Source: Ignavibacteriales bacterium (GTDB lineage: Bacteria; Bacteroidota; Ignavibacteria; Ignavibacteriales; Ignavibacteriaceae). Taken from it: a stretch of 64,000 nucleotides of DNA. A program made the translations under genes and the position numbers. This document shows, one piece after another, positions 19,380 through 26,643 of this stretch. The stretch is taken from assembly GCA_003538625.1 (NCBI GenBank), contig DPRR01000021.1:24064-88063 (forward strand), read 5' to 3'. The notes beneath the pieces are model-generated. The model was not told the origin of the DNA and ran no database searches. It was given only the letters and a program-made list of their open reading frames with translations. The stretch's first letter is position 1. Each line of letters opens with the position of its first letter.

Positions 19380-19470
19380 TCCTGGCAATTTTTTGTATAC
19401 CTTGTTATATAAATTAATTCCGATTTACTATTTTTCGTCATCGTTAATTTAATAATACTCGAGAACACTT

Positions 19471-20967
19471 ATGAATAAGCCGCGTCTTTCTTTCTGGCAA
19501 ATCTGGAATATGAGTTTTGGATTTCTTGGTATTCAATTCGGATTCGCACTTCAAAATGCAAATGTAAGCAGAATATTCGAGACACTCGGCGCAAGCATCG
19601 ATTCAATCCCGATTCTCTGGATAGCTGCTCCTGTTACCGGTTTAATCATTCAACCGATCATTGGACACTGGAGTGACAAAACCTGGAATAAATTAGGAAG
19701 ACGAAGACCATTTTTTCTTGTAGGCGCTTTGTTGGCTTCAACTGCAATTATTATTATGCCTAACTCTCCAACACTTTGGATTGCTGCGGGAATGCTCTGG
19801 ATAATGGATGCTTCAATCAATATTTCAATGGAGCCTTTTAGAGCTTTTGTTGGAGATATGCTCCCATCTGAGCAGCGAACAGTTGGATTTTCTATGCAAA
19901 GTTTTTTTATCGGTATTGGTGCAATCGTTGCATCTGCATTACCTTATATGATGACGAACTGGTTTGGCATTGCTAATACTGCGGCAGCAGGAGAAATTCC
20001 TGATTCGGTAAAATACTCTTTTTACATTGGAGGTTTAGTTTTTTTACTCGCGGTGCTGTATACAGTTTATTCAACTAAAGAATATACACCGGAAGAACTT
20101 AAATCATTTTCTAAAGAAGGTAAACATTCCTTAAAATTAAAATCATCAAAATTTATCAGTTCAAGATCTTTTGATAATATCGGTATGATTTTAATTCTGG
20201 TTGGATTGCTTGGTGCTTCAATAATTTATTTTAATTTTCATCAAACTGACTATGGCCTCTACGTTCTTTTTGTGGGTACAATAGTTTTTGGAATTATGAA
20301 TTTAGTTGCTGGATATCTGACGAGACATAAATTTGTATCGGGTGGATTTATCTCTATTCTAACCGATCTTTACAGAATGCCAAAAACAATGAAGCAGCTT
20401 GCGGTGGTTCAGTTCTTTTCCTGGTTTGCATTGTTTGCAATGTGGATTTACACAACTCCCGCGGTAACGCATCATATTTACGGTGCATCAGACCCAACTT
20501 CAGAATTGTATAATAAAGGAGCTGATTGGGTTGGAGTTTTGATGGCTGTTTATAATGGTTTTGCAGCAATTATGGCATTTGTAATTATCTGGCTTGCTAA
20601 AATTACAAACCGAAAAACTGTGCACATGATTTCTTTGATAATCGGTGGATTATCATTCGCATCCTTTTATGTTATAAAAGATCCAAACTTATTATTGATA
20701 TCAGAACTTGGAATTGGTTTAGCCTGGGCATCTATACTTGCTATGCCTTATGCAATTCTCGCAGGATCACTGCCGCCCGAAAAAATGGGTGTGTATATGG
20801 GTATTTTTAATTTTTTCATTGTGATTCCACAAATTACTGCAGCTTCAATTTTAGGTTTCTTTGTAAAAAACATTGTGCATGGTCAGGCAATCTATGCGCT
20901 TTTATTGGGTGGAGTTTCAATGATAATTGCTGGGTTATTTACTCTAATTGTGGATGATGTGGATTAA
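19471..20967 (+). CDS. SLC45-type MFS sugar transporter
   Basis: This 498-residue, 12-span major facilitator is of the SLC45/GPH-like group, which imports sucrose, maltose or related glucosides with a cation. The signature loop between helices 2 and 3 reads GHWSDKTWNKLGRRRPFFLVG, with its repeat-equivalent in the second half. The N-terminus LSFWQIWNMSFGFLGIQFGFALQNANVSRI is typical of the group. It stands alone on the plus strand, ~6 kb from a second SLC45-like transporter and a GH13 enzyme, so maltodextrin or maltose is the likeliest substrate; this is inferred from context. The 169 bases after it contain no gene. Confidence 0.88.
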   Translation: MNKPRLSFWQIWNMSFGFLGIQFGFALQNANVSRIFETLGASIDSIPILWIAAPVTGLIIQPIIGHWSDKTWNKLGRRRPFFLVGALLASTAIIIMPNSPTLWIAAGMLWIMDASINISMEPFRAFVGDMLPSEQRTVGFSMQSFFIGIGAIVASALPYMMTNWFGIANTAAAGEIPDSVKYSFYIGGLVFLLAVLYTVYSTKEYTPEELKSFSKEGKHSLKLKSSKFISSRSFDNIGMILILVGLLGASIIYFNFHQTDYGLYVLFVGTIVFGIMNLVAGYLTRHKFVSGGFISILTDLYRMPKTMKQLAVVQFFSWFALFAMWIYTTPAVTHHIYGASDPTSELYNKGADWVGVLMAVYNGFAAIMAFVIIWLAKITNRKTVHMISLIIGGLSFASFYVIKDPNLLLISELGIGLAWASILAMPYAILAGSLPPEKMGVYMGIFNFFIVIPQITAASILGFFVKNIVHGQAIYALLLGGVSMIIAGLFTLIVDDVD

Positions 20968-21136
20968 AGCCAATTTAATCATCTTAAATTGTACTTATGC
21001 TTTAATATATTTTTTTTGTCAGGAATTTTCTTTAGTTAGAATGTGTCATTGATTGCATTCAATATAATTCTTAAATTTTATTAGAAGTATTTTTTAAACT
21101 AAAAGTAAACGTAAATTAGAATGGTATTGAATTTAG

Positions 21137-21370
21137 ATGCATTTTGAAATAGTTGGAGAAATTCAGAATATTGAGATTATTTCCATTGGGGGAAATATTC
21201 GAGATATTATGCATATTCAAAGGAAATATGGGAAAGGTAGATGGCGAAAACTTAAAGGAACAGCCAGGATTAAATTATTTGGTGGAAGTATTTGTGATGC
21301 TGAACTTCATTGGTATGAAGCACACGGTATTGGCAAAGTAAATATAAAAATTAAAAGAATATTGGATTAA
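21137..21370 (+). CDS. Small conserved hypothetical protein (first of a two-gene cassette)
   Basis: This 77-residue basic protein contains YGKGRWRKLKGTARI and ELHWYEAHGIGKVNIKIKR. I recognise this as a recurrent uncharacterised family (Trp-Arg-Lys-Leu-Lys-Gly, and HWYEAHGIG before a basic end) but know no function. It is followed after 4 bases by a second small acidic gene. The basic-then-acidic, tightly spaced arrangement resembles toxin-antitoxin modules, although this has not been established. No strong ribosome site is visible. The cassette sits exactly at the point where a decayed hicA gene on the other strand ends. Confidence 0.7.
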   Translation: MHFEIVGEIQNIEIISIGGNIRDIMHIQRKYGKGRWRKLKGTARIKLFGGSICDAELHWYEAHGIGKVNIKIKRILD

Positions 21371-21374
21371 CATT

Positions 21375-21599
21375 ATGGCAAATGAAAATAAAAAATTTGT
21401 ACTCTGTATTGAGAATAAAGACTGTGATGATCTAGAGATTCGTAAAGTTTATTTGGTGGTTCCAGATTTAGAATCAGAAGCAGATGGTTATCTTAGAATT
21501 ATTGATGAGTCTGGTGAAGATTATTTATATCCAAATTCCTATTTTATCCCTTTGCAATTAAGCGATGAAATAAAGGAAGTTTTGTCTGTCAGTAAATAA
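21375..21599 (+). CDS. Small acidic conserved hypothetical protein (second of the cassette)
   Basis: This 74-residue acidic protein contains FVLCIENKDCDDLEIRKVY and the SGEDYLYP motif, a pattern I associate with an uncharacterised family commonly paired with the 77-residue type upstream. The gap to the upstream gene is 4 bases, so the two are surely co-translated. Its stop codon (21597-21599) lies inside the remnant of hicA that reads in the opposite direction. Function unknown; an antitoxin-like or regulatory role is only a guess from the pairing. Confidence 0.7.
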   Translation: MANENKKFVLCIENKDCDDLEIRKVYLVVPDLESEADGYLRIIDESGEDYLYPNSYFIPLQLSDEIKEVLSVSK

Positions 21600-21642
21600 A
21601 ATCCTTTAAACGATGTGTGTTTATAACACGAGGTAATTTCAT
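21589..21642 (-). pseudogene. hicA: Truncated hicA toxin remnant
   Basis: An ATG at 21642, overlapping the hicB stop as ATGA, opens MKLPRVINTHRLKDFIY and stops after 17 codons. MKLPR plus the following short helix is the usual start of HicA mRNA-interferase toxins, which run ~60-80 residues. The catalytic His-bearing middle (GSHxxxxH-type) is gone. The sequence past codon ~14 is the 3' end of the convergent small gene. Identification rests on the short N-terminus and its position directly after a HicB-like gene. Confidence 0.55.
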
Positions 21643-21851
21643 AATGCAATTTGTTCTTCTCTGAGAAATCTGATATTAATGAATGATGGTAAATTAGATT
21701 CTTCAAAATGGCATCGAACTGCTTCTAATATATTTTTTCTAATTTCAACCTCATTTTCACCTTAGGTGAATATAGGATAACCAACTTCTTTAGCTTCAAA
21801 TCCACCATCTGGCGATTCTTCGATCAAAAAAATAATTTCTTTGTTTTTCAT
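21639..21851 (-). pseudogene. hicB: HicB-family antitoxin gene with an internal stop codon
   Basis: From the ATG at 21851 the frame reads MKNKEIIFLIEESPDGGFEA, continues to GYPIFT, meets a TAA at codon 30, then resumes in the same frame as GENEVEIRKNILEAVRCHFE and on to a TGA at 21639. The whole 70-residue reading matches the short HicB antitoxin type (a GGF/YxA strand, an IFTEG-type turn, an LxxAVxCHFEE helix, an IRFLREE end). In that family the position of the TAA usually holds Glu (GAA), so a single G-to-T change explains the stop. No frameshift is seen. The module is almost certainly inactive. Confidence 0.7.
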
Positions 21852-21912
21852 TATTGCTCTTAAAATTCAATCAGAAAATACCGATCTATAATGATTAAGA
21901 AGATACCCAAAC

Positions 21913-21938
21913 GGATCGATCGAGAGATCGATCCCTAC
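21913..21938 (-). repeat. REP palindrome, type B copy 3
   Basis: On the minus strand this reads GTAG followed by a perfect 9-bp stem (GGATCGATC / GATCGATCC) around TCTC. It is the same element as at 24439-24464, with one change in the loop. It lies just beyond the 3' end of the repeat-rich secreted protein gene (stop 21959), the usual place for REP elements. Confidence 0.8.
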
Positions 21939-21958
21939 ATTATATTATTATTTGATCC

Positions 21959-23416
21959 CTATCTCAACAAAATCATTTTTCTTGTCTGAACAAATGAACC
22001 TGCTAGCAATCTATAGAAATAAACTCCACTTGGCAGATTAGATGCATTCCAGTTTAGTTCATATTTACCAGCAGATTTTTCTTCATTAACTAAAGTTTCA
22101 ATTTCTGTTCCGAGCACATCGTAAACTTTAAGTGAAACAAATTGCCTACTGCTTATTGCATACTGAATAGTTGTTGTAGGATTAAAGGGGTTTGGATAGT
22201 TATTTGAAAGACTATAATAATTTACAGAATTTAAATCTTCATTGACTACAGTTGCTTGAATGTACGTATAAGAATACCTATAACTATTTAACCAATTTGA
22301 TCCATCCCATGACTCCCAAATCCATTCAGTACAATTGTTGTTTTCATCATTAGTGTAGGAATTCTTCCAGACATTAATCCAAATTGAATCATCCCAGGTT
22401 TTGTGTATCAATTCAGTAATTTTGTTATTAAAATCATAAGTGTATGAATAATCAGACTCATTTACCCAAGTAGAACCATTCCAATTTTGTTTTAACCAAT
22501 AAGCAGGATTATTATTATCATAATAGATATAAGCATTTTTTGAATTATCTACCCAATTCGCATAATTCCAAGTCTTGAAAACAGATTCTATAAGATTATT
22601 GTTTTCAGAATATGTGTATAGCTTATAAGAATAGTTCTTCCAAATAGATCCATCCCAAGTTTGCTTGAATAAATCAGTCAGGTTATTATTTCCATCATAA
22701 TTGGAACAGTATTTAGACTCATTCACCCAAACATTATTGTTCCAAGTTTGCCAGAGTTCTTCTGTCAGATTATTATTCCCATCATGTAGATATGAATATT
22801 TCATAAAATTTATCCAAGTAAAACTATCCCAATTTTGCCAAAGCCATTGAATAAGGACATTGTTTCCGCTATATGTGTATGAATACTTATAGTGGTTCAC
22901 CCAAGCCAAATTAATCCAAGTTTGAAGGATCTTTTCAATCTGATTATTATTTCCATCATATAAGTATGATTCCTTAGAATAATTATTCCATTCAGAACCA
23001 GCCCAAGTTTTGTAGATTTCTTCAATAAGGTTATTGTATTCATCATACGTGGATAATAGCACAGAACCATTCACCCATTCAGAATCAATCCAAGTTTGGC
23101 TGAGCCATTCAGTTTGATTACTGTTTCCATCAAAGATGTATGAACTCTTACTCATATTAGCCCAAACTGAACCATCCCAATTTTGGCTAAATGATTCTAT
23201 TAATAGAAAACCATTATCCAGAATTGTTTTGGTAACGGTTGTCCGTGTATCCTTTTCATTTAATCCTTGTAAATCATTTTTATTTGGCTCGTGAATTTCC
23301 CGAAGTTTTTCGTAAGTGGGTTTGTCTGGTAATACTGCCCTATAAATTTCATCTTGAGAAAAAGTATAAAATGATAAAAATAAGGTGAGTGCAAAAATTG
23401 TAAGGACAGGTCTCAT
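21959..23416 (-). CDS. Secreted repeat protein with T9SS type A sorting domain
   Basis: This 485-residue protein starts with a signal peptide (MRPVLTIFALTLFLSFYTFS), and a good AGGAGAG site precedes the ATG. Residues ~70-385 are about ten to eleven tandem ~30-residue units of the form 'W-x-N-x-x-K-x-S-Y-x-Y-D-G-N-N-N-L-x-E-x-x-x-Q-T-W-(D/N)-x-S'. They alternate aromatic strands and NNN turns, like a beta-solenoid or RHS-like repeat. Residues ~405-485 form the T9SS sorting domain (NYPNPFNPTTTIQYAI ... KMILLR). A surface role such as adhesion or polymer binding is inferred; no catalytic motif is seen. Confidence 0.85.
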   Translation of the reverse strand: MRPVLTIFALTLFLSFYTFSQDEIYRAVLPDKPTYEKLREIHEPNKNDLQGLNEKDTRTTVTKTILDNGFLLIESFSQNWDGSVWANMSKSSYIFDGNSNQTEWLSQTWIDSEWVNGSVLLSTYDEYNNLIEEIYKTWAGSEWNNYSKESYLYDGNNNQIEKILQTWINLAWVNHYKYSYTYSGNNVLIQWLWQNWDSFTWINFMKYSYLHDGNNNLTEELWQTWNNNVWVNESKYCSNYDGNNNLTDLFKQTWDGSIWKNYSYKLYTYSENNNLIESVFKTWNYANWVDNSKNAYIYYDNNNPAYWLKQNWNGSTWVNESDYSYTYDFNNKITELIHKTWDDSIWINVWKNSYTNDENNNCTEWIWESWDGSNWLNSYRYSYTYIQATVVNEDLNSVNYYSLSNNYPNPFNPTTTIQYAISSRQFVSLKVYDVLGTEIETLVNEEKSAGKYELNWNASNLPSGVYFYRLLAGSFVQTRKMILLR

Positions 23417-23490
23417 TTAACTCTCCTATTGTCAACCAAAAACTAACAATTGAAAAAACGAATATCAAGAAATTATAATACTAATAGGTG

Positions 23491-24333
23491 CTACAACTTC
23501 AATAAAAGTATTGCAGCAATACCAAATGCTAATGCAATTTTTCCATACAGATTTATTTGTTCTTTCCAAATCAAATATGCTACTACTGCGGTTATAACAA
23601 TAACTCCAATATTCATAACAGGAAACACAACTATTGCAGGTAATTCATCCAATGCAGCAAGAAGAAAATTAATAGCAAGTACGTTTGGGACTCCAAGCAT
23701 TAAGCCTAAATTAAAAGTTCCTTTATCAAACTTAATTTTTTTAATTATCAGATATAGAGAAGTGTAAATGAAAGCAGAAAAGAAAATTGCAAAAACAAAT
23801 ACTCCTTTTTCAGATATCGGAAAGTTTTGTTCAAACGTTTTCATTGATAAATCAACAAGACCAATTCCAACTAAAAGTGAAAGCAAATAAATATACTTTC
23901 CTTTTCTTCCCTCAACAGTTCCGTGATTTTTGAGCGAGAGATAGAATAAATACAAAGTTATAAGGGCAAGACCAAATCCTAAAAGCATTTTAATGTTTGG
24001 GGATTCGCCGTAAAATATTATTGCAGCCAAAACAGGAATTAGTACAGATAATCGAGCACTAACTGTTGCTAAAGCAGTTCCGGCTAAGCTTATTGCCTTT
24101 GAGTATAAAACGAATGTTCCGGCAAACAGAACTCCGAGTATTGATCCAAACACAATTACTTCAATCGAAAAATTGTATCCATATTTAAATATTATAAATG
24201 CTAATGAGAATAATGATGCTGTTGCATAATTTCCGTTTATCAATAAAACAGTATTATTATTTTTTACGTGTCCGTGTTTAAGAATTAGTGCCAAACTGCT
24301 TGAGCATATCATCGCTAGAATTAAAAAAAACAT
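23491..24333 (-). CDS. EamA-like (DMT superfamily) membrane transporter
   Basis: This 280-residue protein has about ten hydrophobic segments arranged as two similar halves (~1-130 and ~145-280), as in EamA/DMT permeases that export metabolites or import nucleotide sugars. GTFVLYSKAISLAGTALATV in half one corresponds to the VFPVMNIGVIVITAVVAYLI segment in half two. The substrate cannot be inferred. The start at 24333 lacks a clear ribosome site; a REP palindrome lies immediately upstream (24349-24374). Confidence 0.85.
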   Translation of the reverse strand: MFFLILAMICSSSLALILKHGHVKNNNTVLLINGNYATASLFSLAFIIFKYGYNFSIEVIVFGSILGVLFAGTFVLYSKAISLAGTALATVSARLSVLIPVLAAIIFYGESPNIKMLLGFGLALITLYLFYLSLKNHGTVEGRKGKYIYLLSLLVGIGLVDLSMKTFEQNFPISEKGVFVFAIFFSAFIYTSLYLIIKKIKFDKGTFNLGLMLGVPNVLAINFLLAALDELPAIVVFPVMNIGVIVITAVVAYLIWKEQINLYGKIALAFGIAAILLLKL

Positions 24334-24348
24334 AATTTATTTTTCTTT

Positions 24349-24374
24349 GTAGGGAACGGACTCCCGTCCGTTCC
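24349..24374 (+). repeat. REP palindrome, type A copy 1
   Basis: GTAG (24349-24352) is followed by a perfect 9-bp stem, GGAACGGAC with GTCCGTTCC, around TCCC. It faces the type B palindrome at 24439-24464 across ~65 bases, forming a REP/inverse-REP pair (BIME-like). Confidence 0.85.
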
Positions 24375-24438
24375 GTGTAACTTAATATTTATTGTAATTT
24401 ATTAAACAAAAATCATTTACTTTTACTGCATCCTAACC

Positions 24439-24464
24439 GGATCGATCGGGAGATCGATCCCTAC
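24439..24464 (-). repeat. REP palindrome, type B copy 1, overlapping the RAYT stop codon
   Basis: On the minus strand it reads GTAG, then the perfect stem GGATCGATC/GATCGATCC around TCCC. The TAG of GTAG (24461-24463) is the stop codon of the RAYT transposase, so gene and element are fused. Confidence 0.88.
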
Positions 24465-24970
24465 ATTTCTAAATTTTCTGGATTATTCTTTTCAATATCC
24501 CATCTTAGAGGATTTTCATGAATGTATTTTCGGATGTTATATAATTCCTTCTCATTTCTGATGATTCTGTCATAAAATGATTTCTGCCATTCAAATTCAT
24601 TTCCAGTACCTAGTATATTTCTGATTTTTCTTTTTGAATATGATTTTAATTTTCCAATAATGTCAGATAGAGTTAGCGGATCTTTTCCTTTATCATCTTT
24701 TACATTTAAAGTATTATCAATAATAATTATTCCATGAAAATGATCAGGCATAATTTTATAATAGTCTAATTCTACATTATAATATTTTGGAAGACTATTC
24801 CAAACTTCATCAAGTATTTTACCAAATTCTGTCAGAACCAATTCTGAGTCTACCATATGTGAAAAGAATTCATTTCTATTCTTCATACAAATCGTTACGA
24901 AGTAATAGCTCGATTGTGAATAATCAAATTCCTTCAAACGTGTATTTTTTCTTTTTGGTAACTCAGTCAT
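24461..24970 (-). CDS. REP-associated tyrosine transposase (RAYT, Y1_Tnp/HUH family)
   Basis: This 169-residue single-stranded-DNA transposase is of the IS200/IS605-like Y1 superfamily. The metal-binding HUH motif is MPDHFHGIII (~80), the catalytic tyrosine is in QKSFYDRIIR (~140), and the N-terminus YFVTICMKNR is typical of RAYTs. RAYTs bind and cut nearby REP palindromes bearing GTAG-like tetranucleotides. Here matching palindromes flank both ends (24349-24464 downstream, 24975-25090 upstream), and the stop codon lies in the GTAG of one. No frameshift is seen and the catalytic residues are intact. Such genes are usually single-copy, chromosomal and non-mobile. Confidence 0.93.
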   Translation of the reverse strand: MTELPKRKNTRLKEFDYSQSSYYFVTICMKNRNEFFSHMVDSELVLTEFGKILDEVWNSLPKYYNVELDYYKIMPDHFHGIIIIDNTLNVKDDKGKDPLTLSDIIGKLKSYSKRKIRNILGTGNEFEWQKSFYDRIIRNEKELYNIRKYIHENPLRWDIEKNNPENLEM

Positions 24971-24974
24971 TTTT

Positions 24975-25000
24975 GTGGGGAACGGACTCCCGTCTGCTCC
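24975..25000 (+). repeat. REP palindrome, type A copy 2 (degenerate)
   Basis: GTGG then GGAACGGAC, TCCC, GTCTGCTCC: the same layout as the type A copy at 24349, with one change in the tetranucleotide and two in the 3' arm. It lies within 5 bases of the RAYT start codon. Confidence 0.8.
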
Positions 25001-25064
25001 GTGTATATTTATATTTATTATAAACTTTTAATTAATCGTTTTCTTTTATTGTTGCATCGCATTC

Positions 25065-25090
25065 GGATCGGTCGGGAGACCGATCCCTAC
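25065..25090 (-). repeat. REP palindrome, type B copy 2 with compensatory stem change
   Basis: On the minus strand it reads GTAG and a perfect 9-bp stem GGATCGGTC/GACCGATCC around TCCC. Compared with the type B copies at 21913 and 24439, one stem base pair is changed on both sides, keeping the hairpin perfect. The spacer to the type A copy at 24975 resembles the 24375-24438 spacer, so the pair is a duplicate ~115-base unit. Confidence 0.85.
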
Positions 25091-25111
25091 AATCAATGGT
25101 ATATCCGAATA

Positions 25112-26620
25112 TTAATGCCCGCCTTTTGTTGGAGTTGCACTTTCCAAAGAAGTTGATCTTGGTTCCTTTACAAAGAACCAGAAGAAAACTGAGAAACAAA
25201 TAAAGACTCCGCATAGAATGTAGAGTAACTGAAAATTCTGAGTTTCAGAAATAATATTTGCAACACCTTGACTCATCATTTGAGGCAATACAACGGCAAG
25301 ATTAAATATTCCCATAAACAATCCCATCTTTGCCTGATTTATTCGTTCAGTCATAATCGAAAAGACGATTGAGATTACTGCAGACCAGCCAATGCCGGTT
25401 AAAAACATTCCCAGGTAAAAATTAAATTCATACTTACCTAAAAATGCGATATAAAAATATCCGATTGCACTAAACGCTAAAGCAGCTGTGTAAGTTCTTA
25501 CTCGTCCTATTTTTTTTGCGATAAGAGAAAGTACAAATGGAAAAACAGCACCAACCGCATTTAGTATTAAAAATCCTAACGAAACAATATTGCCAGTTGT
25601 AGCATCTTTACTTTGCATTGTTGATGTTAAAAACTCAGCAAACTTATTTGCGAAAACATTTGAGAGATCAAGATTTGGTACGATTTGCTTATCAATAAAA
25701 AATCCTGACATAACAAACATACTTTGGAATGCTATCCAGGTAAAAGTATGTGCAAGCATAATTTTTTGAAATTCATTTGTGTCCGATTCAGCTTTGCGTC
25801 CCTGAACAATTATCCAAATACCAATAATGATTGTATATGCTAAACTTAATATCAATAAAGGATTGTGAATTACGCGTAATTCATTTTGATAGAAATGAAA
25901 TATCAAACTGAATACACCAAAAACTAAAAATCCATACAATGGAAATATTGACTTAAAAATATCAAGCACAGTATGTGCTTTAGCATTCTCTTCTAAATCA
26001 GCTTTTAAATCTTTTGGTTCTTCGATAAACAAAATTGGACCGACTGAACAAACCAAAACAAATATCGCAGCAATCAATAAAAGAGTTTCGTTTCCAAAAA
26101 CCATTGAGAGAAAATATGCTAACACACCAAATGTTCCGGAAATAACCTGCATCCACACATAACCGGTTGTACGTTTCTTTCCTTCAGGAGTAAGATCGGC
26201 AATGATTGATCTTGCTGGATTGAATGTAACGTTAACCGATAAATCCAAAAGTAGCGCTATTACTGAAGCAATTAATATTATGCTTGTAATTCCTGTAGCT
26301 TCAGAAATAACTCCGATTTGCGGAAGAGCTAAAAACATTAATGCACCAACAATTCCGCCAATCATAATAAATGGTCTTCTGCGTCCGCCTAAGAACCAAA
26401 CGTTGTCACTGATCATTCCAACTATCACTTGTCCAAATATTCCGGCGAGCGGACCAGCCAGCCAAACGAAAGATACTTCGTGAATATTTAATCCAAATTT
26501 TTTATTAAGTATCCAGCTTAGTGCAGCTATTTGTGTGGATAGTGCAAAACCAACAGCAGTTGCGGGTAAAGCAAGCATTGCATAAAATGAGTTTGAAAGT
26601 TTTTTCTGAATTTCTAACAT
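25112..26620 (-). CDS. SLC45-like MFS sugar transporter, second copy
   Basis: This 502-residue 12-span transporter has an N-terminus LSNSFYAMLALPATAVGFALSTQIAALSWI and the loop GMISDNVWFLGGRRRPFIMIGG, which is the SLC45/GPH-like signature. The conserved Arg-rich loop is intact and there is a long cytoplasmic region between helices 6 and 7. It starts 24 bases after the cyclomaltodextrinase gene on the same strand, with an AAGG ribosome site, so uptake of maltodextrins or maltose with periplasmic or surface hydrolysis upstream is the likely role; this is an inference. Confidence 0.88.
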   Translation of the reverse strand: MLEIQKKLSNSFYAMLALPATAVGFALSTQIAALSWILNKKFGLNIHEVSFVWLAGPLAGIFGQVIVGMISDNVWFLGGRRRPFIMIGGIVGALMFLALPQIGVISEATGITSIILIASVIALLLDLSVNVTFNPARSIIADLTPEGKKRTTGYVWMQVISGTFGVLAYFLSMVFGNETLLLIAAIFVLVCSVGPILFIEEPKDLKADLEENAKAHTVLDIFKSIFPLYGFLVFGVFSLIFHFYQNELRVIHNPLLILSLAYTIIIGIWIIVQGRKAESDTNEFQKIMLAHTFTWIAFQSMFVMSGFFIDKQIVPNLDLSNVFANKFAEFLTSTMQSKDATTGNIVSLGFLILNAVGAVFPFVLSLIAKKIGRVRTYTAALAFSAIGYFYIAFLGKYEFNFYLGMFLTGIGWSAVISIVFSIMTERINQAKMGLFMGIFNLAVVLPQMMSQGVANIISETQNFQLLYILCGVFICFSVFFWFFVKEPRSTSLESATPTKGGH

Positions 26621-26643
26621 AAATTTTGCCTTAGGTTAGTGTG

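Noticed and set aside
21153..21341. Second frame across the small 77-residue gene
   Set aside because: Overlaps the better-supported frame at 21137, whose translation shows the recognisable WRKLKG and HWYEAHGIG motifs.
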